From: Opitutales bacterium
GTDB lineage: Bacteria; Verrucomicrobiota; Verrucomicrobiia; Opitutales; UBA2987
Length of the DNA stretch: 39,763 nt
Reading direction: 5' to 3'
Assembly: GCA_021772535.1 (NCBI GenBank)
Contig: JAJFLV010000209.1
Coordinates: 1 to 39,763 of the forward strand
Below, in pieces: positions 34,009-39,763 of this stretch. Numbering within the stretch: the first letter of the stretch is position 1; the number at the start of each line of letters is the position of its first letter. The notes under the pieces are model-generated. The model saw nothing but the letters and a program-made list of their open reading frames with translations. It did not search any database and was not told the DNA's origin. Made by a program: the position numbers and the translations under genes.

Positions 34009-36624
34009 ATGCCTACCTTCTCTGTCATTTCGGAACCGCAAAACGCTCTGGTCGGCGCAAACGCGGCGGTGATAAGGGAAGATGGCAAACTACTTTTATT
34101 GCGGCCTTCTGCCAAAGACTGCCAATTGCTTGTTTCCAAAGAGGATTACCCAGCAACGATTGAAGATTTTGAGCCGCTCCTCACATTATTCGGTGAATCA
34201 GGAATCCTGGAAAAAATAACTGCAAAAGGCGCCGGAATCGTCATAGCCGGTAATCGCTTACTGGTTGTTTGGTCAGCCGAAAACCGATTGAATTTCGCTG
34301 CCGCTTCACTGTGCGAAAATGATTACGCGGAATGGGAAAAAGACTCCTGCCAATTTGAAGGAGAAATCACCGTTGAACAAATCCTGACCGATGGCCAAGG
34401 CAGGGCTTACATTCTATACCATGAAAAGACCAAGAATCCGGTTAGATTTTCCTTTGGAATGGCGGTTTGGGATGGAAGCAGTATCAATCCCAGGACATTT
34501 GTGGAAAGTGATGACGCTCTTTACTCTCCTCGAGGAACCTTCAATAAAAATGGCAATATCGAGGTGGTCTGGATGGCTTCGGAACTTGATCCGCACGTTA
34601 TGTATACCCTGCTGGATACCAACGGCGAGTGTTCGAGTGCAGTAAGGCTTCACGAGGGCGTTAATCCAGATATTTTTTGCGAGAAGGACCGGACATTCAT
34701 TGTTTGTGAACAATTGGATGGAAACCTGCGGGTTGATATTCGGGAAGGAGGCCATATAACTGATATTTTAGTATTAAATGGCCGGATGCGGTATCGACCG
34801 GCCCTTGAGGTCGATGAACATGGAGTCGTTTGGCTATTTGCGGTAGATGCCGACCAGCGGGGACTTTTTTACCGCCGGTTTCTAGGGAAAGAATTCAGTT
34901 TCGAAGCTCAGTGCGGCGGGGCACCAGGCCAATGGTGGATGTCACTGGGATACTCGGTATTAGCGTATTCTCATTATTCTGTAAGCGGTTTTGCCATTTT
35001 GAGAGGCGAATATTTAAGTGAGGATCGCCTCATGGGATCGGTTGGCGAGAATTATCGATATCAGTTTGAAAACTTGCCTGTGCCGAGCCATTCGGTTCGC
35101 GATCCTCGCCACGTTCTTTTCCTCGATCTTTTGGAGATAGCGGAAATGGAAAATTTGGAACAAGTTGTGACAACGGCTGTTCGTTCGGAAGCTAATCCTT
35201 TGAAATTGAACGGACCGCCCGGTTCTCACGATGCAGCATGGTCAGGCTATGCGACTGTCCTGCCTGAAAAGGGGAAATTTCGCTGTTGGTATACGGGGAG
35301 TTCGGATGAATTCGAACGCAAATGGAATACGTGTTATGCGGAAAGTGAAAACGGGATCGATTGGATCAAACCTGAACTCGGTCTGGTTGAGTATAAAGGA
35401 TCGAAGAAAAACAACCTCCTCTTTCCCCCCGAATACTGCACCGGTTCGGCTCTTATATTTCGAGATGAAAGTGATCCAGACCCCTCGCGCCGTTTCAAAT
35501 TGATTTTCGATACTCAACATCATGGAGGACCTGAGTTTAACTTGTCCCATTCGGCGGATGGCATCCATTGGCAATTGCCGCCCCAGCGCTTGTGGGGCAG
35601 ACCTCCGGGACCCAATCAAGTTAAGCATGGCTTCAATCCTTGGGTCGAGGCCTTGCTCAGCCTGTTTCGCGACCCCTTGGCAAGGCATCCCGGCTACCGT
35701 TGGAAGCTTTATGGCCAAGATCGTTGGGCCGCATACCCCCACGGTGCCAATCCCAAGACCCGGAACCTGTCCCTGGCCCACGGTCCTTCGCCCACCGAGT
35801 TGATGGGCTATAAGGGGAATCCTGTTATGGATCCCCGCACCGGCTGCAATGAGGATCAAATTCACGGAGGATTGGTGCAGCCTTATGAGGGCGTTTACTT
35901 GTGCCTCTACCAACATTGGGAGGGAAAAGAATGGGAGGTTGATCTTCGATTGGCTGTCAGCCGCGACGGCATACATTTTTCCCGTATTCAGCCAAACGTT
36001 CCCTTATTGCCACGGGGACCAAGGGGCAGTTGGGATTCCGGGATGCTATGCACACCCAATTCCTTATTCGCCCACGAGAGGAAAATCTGGCTTTATTACC
36101 GCGGCTCAATCGGAACCTTGACCACGGGAAGAATTGCTTTGAACGCGACGGACTCTCCCGCCGCCCGGAAAAAGGAAACCTGGCGAATGCTAACAGGATT
36201 GGCGCATTTGCGTCAGGACGGCTTCGCTTTTCTGACCTTGAAAAAGCCGCAAATGCACTCCCAGCCGTTGCAGTACTTCAAAGTCCCCAAATTCCGCATG
36301 CCGATGAGGGGAATATTGAAAACCATACCGATTTCAGCCGACGGCATCGAAAACAAAGCATTGCACCTGAACGTAGAAAACTTCGCCCCAGGTTATGCCT
36401 ATGTAAAAGCACAATTCCGTGATGCGGATACTGGCGAAACGATAAAGGGATTTTACTTGGCGGATTGCGATGCCGTCGATGCGGCATCGCACGACTGGAC
36501 CGTTAGCTGGAACGGGGCCTCCGATTTAAGCGCCATCACTTCGAAAAATATTCAGCTTGAATTCGAACTTTTCGGGGCGCTGGATTCCCCTCAAATCTAT
36601 TCATTCTGGTTCGATGATATTTGA
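34009..36624 (+). CDS. double beta-propeller fusion with GH32-like C-terminal module
   Basis: A large 871-residue cytoplasmic protein (no signal peptide) built of two modules. Residues about 1-345 form a propeller-like region of unclear family (GNRLLVVWSAENRLNFAA, DGQGRAYILYHEK, NGNIEVVWMASELDPHVMYT, HGVVWLFAVDADQRGLFYRR). Residues about 365-871 form a GH32-like five-bladed propeller plus C-terminal beta-sandwich, homologous to the protein encoded at 22491-24053: FRCWYTG, AESENGIDWIKPELGLVEY, SHSADGIHWQ, AVSRDGIHFS, IWLYYRG and the final YSFWFDD. It starts 3 bases after the PhyH gene and ends 40 bases before the binding-lipoprotein ATG. The function is unknown; an intracellular glycoside-processing enzyme is inferred. 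Confidence 0.75.
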   Translation: MPTFSVISEPQNALVGANAAVIREDGKLLLLRPSAKDCQLLVSKEDYPATIEDFEPLLTLFGESGILEKITAKGAGIVIAGNRLLVVWSAENRLNFAAASLCENDYAEWEKDSCQFEGEITVEQILTDGQGRAYILYHEKTKNPVRFSFGMAVWDGSSINPRTFVESDDALYSPRGTFNKNGNIEVVWMASELDPHVMYTLLDTNGECSSAVRLHEGVNPDIFCEKDRTFIVCEQLDGNLRVDIREGGHITDILVLNGRMRYRPALEVDEHGVVWLFAVDADQRGLFYRRFLGKEFSFEAQCGGAPGQWWMSLGYSVLAYSHYSVSGFAILRGEYLSEDRLMGSVGENYRYQFENLPVPSHSVRDPRHVLFLDLLEIAEMENLEQVVTTAVRSEANPLKLNGPPGSHDAAWSGYATVLPEKGKFRCWYTGSSDEFERKWNTCYAESENGIDWIKPELGLVEYKGSKKNNLLFPPEYCTGSALIFRDESDPDPSRRFKLIFDTQHHGGPEFNLSHSADGIHWQLPPQRLWGRPPGPNQVKHGFNPWVEALLSLFRDPLARHPGYRWKLYGQDRWAAYPHGANPKTRNLSLAHGPSPTELMGYKGNPVMDPRTGCNEDQIHGGLVQPYEGVYLCLYQHWEGKEWEVDLRLAVSRDGIHFSRIQPNVPLLPRGPRGSWDSGMLCTPNSLFAHERKIWLYYRGSIGTLTTGRIALNATDSPAARKKETWRMLTGLAHLRQDGFAFLTLKKPQMHSQPLQYFKVPKFRMPMRGILKTIPISADGIENKALHLNVENFAPGYAYVKAQFRDADTGETIKGFYLADCDAVDAASHDWTVSWNGASDLSAITSKNIQLEFELFGALDSPQIYSFWFDDI

Positions 36625-36664
36625 GGTTCCACAAAATTTATTTTATTTAATCAAAAAAGCAACC

Positions 36665-38581
36665 ATGAAAACCGTTTGTTCAGCCGCAGGAGGTATTGTT
36701 TGTCTTTTACTATTCGCCGGCTGCCTGCGGTCGGATAATGCGGGTGAGCGGCAGCTTGAGGCCGAAGCCTCAGGGGGAGCGAAAGTTTCAGCAGTGCCAC
36801 AAAAAATTGATCCATCTATTATGGTCAATAGGACATTTAATGAGGCGCCTATGCTGGAAGAAAAGGTCCGTTCGGGAGAGTTGCCGCCGGTATCCGAACG
36901 GCTGCCTGAAAAACCGCTCGTTATGGTTCCCGTTGATGAGATCGGCAAATACGGCGGTGCCATTCGCAGGGCGATGAATACCGATGTTATCCAGGAATCC
37001 GCCATCGCCAAGACATTGAGTGAAAGCCTGATGGCATTCGAAAGGCCTTTGCCTAACAGCTTACAACTTAATATGGCTGAAAGTTATGAATTTTTGGATG
37101 AGGGGCGCATATTGATCATTAAATTGCGAAAGGGAATAAAATGGTCGGACGGAGTACCTTTCACAGTGGAGGATATTTTATTCTGGTATGAAGACATGAC
37201 CCTCGACGAGGACGCGCGTCTTGCCAGCAACAACCCTTTATTCCCTTCGCGGTGGCTCAATGACGGCAAACCGGTAAAAATGGAATTAGCTGATGAAATT
37301 ACTCTCAAAATTTCTTCCGAACAGCCCATGGGAAGGATTCTGGAAACCCTTTGCCATAGCAAAATAGCCTTTCCCAAACATATTTTAGCCCGATACCATC
37401 CAAAGTATAATCCCGATGCCGATTATGATGATTTTAGAAAAAAAACGACTGATGGCATGCTCGCCTTTCAACCCGGTATCCCGCGTCTTTCGGCCTGGGT
37501 GCCGGTTCAATGGGAACGCAGTCAGAAGGCAATTTACGAAAGGAATCCTTATTATTGGAAAATTGACACCTTGGGCAACCAGCTCCCCTACGCCGACACA
37601 CTGGAATTTACCATAATTCCAAATAACGAACTCGTTTTGCTGAAATTTACGAATGGAGAACTCGATCTTTTCGGGCGAAGTTTTAATGAAAATATGTATT
37701 CTTTTCTCAAGGAAAGAGAGAAGGGCAGCGGTTACAAAATCCACCTTCCCACCTATACCCCTGGAATCACCCTTTACCCAAACTGGGATGCACCTAATCC
37801 TGCTTTACGTCAGGCATTTCGCAACAAGAGTGTGAGAATCGCCCTCTCACATGCCATCAATCGTGAGGAAATCAGTCAACTGGTCTATAATGGATTGGTT
37901 AACCCGGGAGGTCTTTCTTTCAGTCATGCAAGTCCATATTATTCTGAGAAAATGGCGCAACTCTACTCCCAATACGATCCGGAAAAATCACGAAATTTAT
38001 TGGACAAAGCTGAATTTATTGACTCTAACGGCGACGGCTATCGGGAACTGAATGACGGATCCATTTTTGAAGTGACTCTTGACACGATGAATTTTTCAGT
38101 TTTGCCCGATTTCAGTGAACTTTTGGCTGAGTATTGGGAAGCCATCGGCATTAAAGTAAACCTCAATATCGCGCTGCAGGAGATAATTTTACCTCGGAGA
38201 ATCAATGGAAATTTTGAAATAACGATAACGAGCATGCCGGTTCATCCATTAAACCAATCGCATATGCTGGCCCCGGTGGGTCCCAACCTTCCTTTTTGGC
38301 ACCGGAATGCAGATAAAGAAGGTCCGCCTTGGCTGCGCCAAGCAACCGATGCCATTATTCAAGCCCAAATCACGCGGGACTCAGAGAAACGGGGGGAATA
38401 CATGGTTCGCATCAGGGATTTGTATTCCGAAAATATCCCCATGATTTCCATTGGATCTGAATCCAAGCCCTGGGGGTCGAGCAAACGTTTGGGAAATGTT
38501 CCCGATAAAGTAAATGTCGAAGATCTCTACCGTGGGTGGGAAAGGGTTTCCATGCCAGAGCAGATGTTTATTAAATACTAG
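36665..38581 (+). CDS. ABC transporter family-5 solute-binding lipoprotein (second paralog)
   Basis: Binding lipoprotein of 638 residues, paralogous to the one encoded at 1562-3490 over nearly the full length. From ATG 36665 there is a lipoprotein signal ending in LLFAGC (Cys 20). An upstream in-frame ATG at 36557 would overlap the fusion gene and hide this signal. Family features are IKWSDGVPFTVEDILFWY, YERNPYYWKIDTLGNQLPYA and the acidic loop DSNGDGYRE. Its place inside a cassette with propellers, an oxygenase and a glycosidase-like gene suggests a glycoside or sugar ligand. No permease or ATPase follows in the window; it may share the ATPases encoded at 5101-7213 (inference). Confidence 0.92.
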   Translation: MKTVCSAAGGIVCLLLFAGCLRSDNAGERQLEAEASGGAKVSAVPQKIDPSIMVNRTFNEAPMLEEKVRSGELPPVSERLPEKPLVMVPVDEIGKYGGAIRRAMNTDVIQESAIAKTLSESLMAFERPLPNSLQLNMAESYEFLDEGRILIIKLRKGIKWSDGVPFTVEDILFWYEDMTLDEDARLASNNPLFPSRWLNDGKPVKMELADEITLKISSEQPMGRILETLCHSKIAFPKHILARYHPKYNPDADYDDFRKKTTDGMLAFQPGIPRLSAWVPVQWERSQKAIYERNPYYWKIDTLGNQLPYADTLEFTIIPNNELVLLKFTNGELDLFGRSFNENMYSFLKEREKGSGYKIHLPTYTPGITLYPNWDAPNPALRQAFRNKSVRIALSHAINREEISQLVYNGLVNPGGLSFSHASPYYSEKMAQLYSQYDPEKSRNLLDKAEFIDSNGDGYRELNDGSIFEVTLDTMNFSVLPDFSELLAEYWEAIGIKVNLNIALQEIILPRRINGNFEITITSMPVHPLNQSHMLAPVGPNLPFWHRNADKEGPPWLRQATDAIIQAQITRDSEKRGEYMVRIRDLYSENIPMISIGSESKPWGSSKRLGNVPDKVNVEDLYRGWERVSMPEQMFIKY

Positions 38582-38591
38582 AACCTATCTC

Positions 38592-39763
38592 ATGCATATC
38601 AAATCAAATTCAAACGGTGGCCAATTAATCGATATGAGCGCCGCCGTTATCATAACGCCTCGCGATCAAGGCAGACGTGAAAACAATGCTATTGGCATGT
38701 TGTTGGACGAAGTTGAAAAACGCTCTGGCCTACGTTGGATAATTCTCCCAAAATGGCCAACAGAAGAAATCCCGGTAATATGCATAACCTTGGCCGACTC
38801 CCTGCCTGAAATCTCCGTGGGTCAAGCCAAAGGATTGGCGGACAGTGCAGAAGCAGGCTCTCCCGAGGGCTATCAAATTCAAATTAGGAATAAGGAGAAA
38901 CAAAAAATTGTTTATATTATCGGGAATGATGAACGAGGTGTTCTTTTCGGGATCGGTCGTTTGTTGAGGGAATTGCGAATGCGATCGGGTAAAATCCTTT
39001 TGCCAGAGAATTTTAACGAAACATCGGCGCCTTTTTATTCTTTACGGGGTCACCAACTTGGCTACCGGCCAAAAACAAATTCCTATTGCGCATGGGACCT
39101 TCCGCAATGGGAACAGTATATCCGCGATCTGGTTATTTTTGGGACCAATGCTATCGAACTGATACCACCCCGCTCTGATGATATCCCTGATTGCCCCCAC
39201 TTTCCCCTGCCCCAATTGGAAATGATGATAGGGATGTCAAAATTGGCGGACGATTATGGTATCGATGTGTGGATTTGGTACCCGGCTATGGATGAAGATT
39301 ATGGCGACCAAGCGACAGTGGAATTCGCCTTACGGGAATGGGGTGAAGTTTTTAGGGCGCTTCCACGGATTGACGCCGTTTTCGTTCCCGGTGGCGATCC
39401 GGGACACACTCACCCCAATCATCTCATGGCCTTACTGGAAAGGCAGACGGAAAATGTGCGGAAATTTCATCCCAAGGCCCAAATGTGGGTATCCCCCCAA
39501 GGGTTTACCGACGAATGGTTCGATATTTGGATCAGGATGATGAATGGGGAAGAACACGATTGGCTGGAGGGCGTGGTCTATGCCCCGCAATCCAGGAATT
39601 CAATTGAGGAATTTCGTAAATTAATACCGGAAAAATACCCGATCCGACATTACCCGGATATCACCCATTGCCTCCGCTGCCAATATCCACCCGCCGAATG
39701 GCATTGGGCCTTTGCTCTGACCGAAGGCCGTGAGCCGATCAATCCACGTCCAGTTGATCAGGC
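38592..39763 (+). CDS. glycoside-hydrolase-like protein (GH20/GH67/GH115-type layout), 3' end cut by window
   Basis: An open frame runs from the ATG at 38592 (10 bases after the lipoprotein stop) to the right edge, giving at least 390 residues. Residues about 15-140 form the small alpha/beta domain found ahead of the barrel in hexosaminidases and alpha-glucuronidases, ending in the typical IGNDERGVLFGIGRLLREL. From about 147 a TIM barrel starts (FYSLRGHQLGYR, FGTNAIELIPPRSDD, YGIDVWIWYPAMDED, DAVFVPGGDPGHTHPN). Catalytic acids may lie in DEDYGD or further on. There is no signal peptide, so it looks cytoplasmic. Uronic-acid-releasing activity would fit the uxuA unit nearby, but this is inference. 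Confidence 0.75.
   Translation, partial: MHIKSNSNGGQLIDMSAAVIITPRDQGRRENNAIGMLLDEVEKRSGLRWIILPKWPTEEIPVICITLADSLPEISVGQAKGLADSAEAGSPEGYQIQIRNKEKQKIVYIIGNDERGVLFGIGRLLRELRMRSGKILLPENFNETSAPFYSLRGHQLGYRPKTNSYCAWDLPQWEQYIRDLVIFGTNAIELIPPRSDDIPDCPHFPLPQLEMMIGMSKLADDYGIDVWIWYPAMDEDYGDQATVEFALREWGEVFRALPRIDAVFVPGGDPGHTHPNHLMALLERQTENVRKFHPKAQMWVSPQGFTDEWFDIWIRMMNGEEHDWLEGVVYAPQSRNSIEEFRKLIPEKYPIRHYPDITHCLRCQYPPAEWHWAFALTEGREPINPRPVDQ

Noticed and set aside
35242-35976. A 244-residue minus-strand open frame inside the double-propeller gene
   Set aside because: Despite its length, it has no start signal or motif. The plus-strand frame matches a paralog in the window, so the antisense frame is a shadow.
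36557-36664. Longer start for the second binding lipoprotein
   Set aside because: It would overlap the fusion gene by 68 bases and put 36 residues before a textbook lipoprotein signal. ATG 36665 is preferred.
1-39763. tRNA, rRNA, CRISPR, insertion sequence or prophage
   Set aside because: I looked on both strands for cloverleaf-like segments, regularly spaced repeats, transposase or integrase motifs and terminal inverted repeats and found none. The few short gaps leave little room for them.

Overview
This window is a gene-dense (roughly 95% coding) bacterial chromosomal segment of moderate GC, with 28 complete or nearly complete protein genes plus two cut off by the window edges. I see no rRNA, tRNA, CRISPR array, insertion sequence or phage gene. 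Most genes encode uptake or catabolism of sugars, uronates and sulfated or acylated compounds: sulfatases, family-5 solute-binding lipoproteins, peptide-type ABC ATPases, a sodium:solute symporter, M20 hydrolases, a phytanoyl-CoA-dioxygenase-like oxygenase, mannonate dehydratase and glycosidase-like beta-propellers. This mix, the scarcity of Shine-Dalgarno motifs and the frequent strand switching resemble PVC-group bacteria (Verrucomicrobiota, Planctomycetota, Lentisphaerota) or similar polysaccharide-degrading marine lineages. No marker gene fixes the lineage, so this is inference.

Left part (1-12.3 kb): three type I sulfatases without signal peptides (132, 3542, 10863) are interleaved with a family-5 binding lipoprotein (1562-3490, minus), an OppD/OppF-type ATPase pair (5101-7213, minus), a two-cupin protein (7516) and an esterase plus sodium:solute symporter pair (8264-10752, minus). 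The permease genes of the ABC importer are not in the window. Middle part (12.3-19.1 kb): a minus-strand unit encodes a TolC-like protein, an OmpR-type response regulator and a histidine kinase. It diverges from a UshA-like 5'-nucleotidase, a stand-alone domain resembling the C-terminus of allophanate hydrolase, and a metallophosphoesterase-like protein.

Right part (19.1-39.8 kb): a plus-strand unit has an FGGY pentulose kinase, an L-fucose-isomerase-like protein, an exported five-bladed-propeller protein and an exported M20D amidohydrolase. A minus-strand unit of four (mannonate dehydratase, an unclassified TIM-barrel-like protein, aldehyde dehydrogenase, M20 deacylase/peptidase) diverges from a DapA-family lyase. 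Then comes a tightly packed plus-strand unit: sialidase-like propeller, PhyH-type oxygenase, an 871-residue double-propeller fusion, a second family-5 binding lipoprotein, and a glycosidase-like gene cut by the right edge.

How the genes may work together (inference): small sulfated or acylated glycosides or uronates are captured by the two lipoproteins and imported by the ABC system and the symporter. They would be desulfated in the cytoplasm by the signal-less sulfatases, trimmed by esterase, M20 and glycosidase-like enzymes, and fed through isomerase/kinase and mannonate-to-KDG routes into central metabolism. The least described parts are the 31.8-39.8 kb cassette, the double-propeller fusion, the 28.4-29.6 kb protein and the solo allophanate-hydrolase-type domain.
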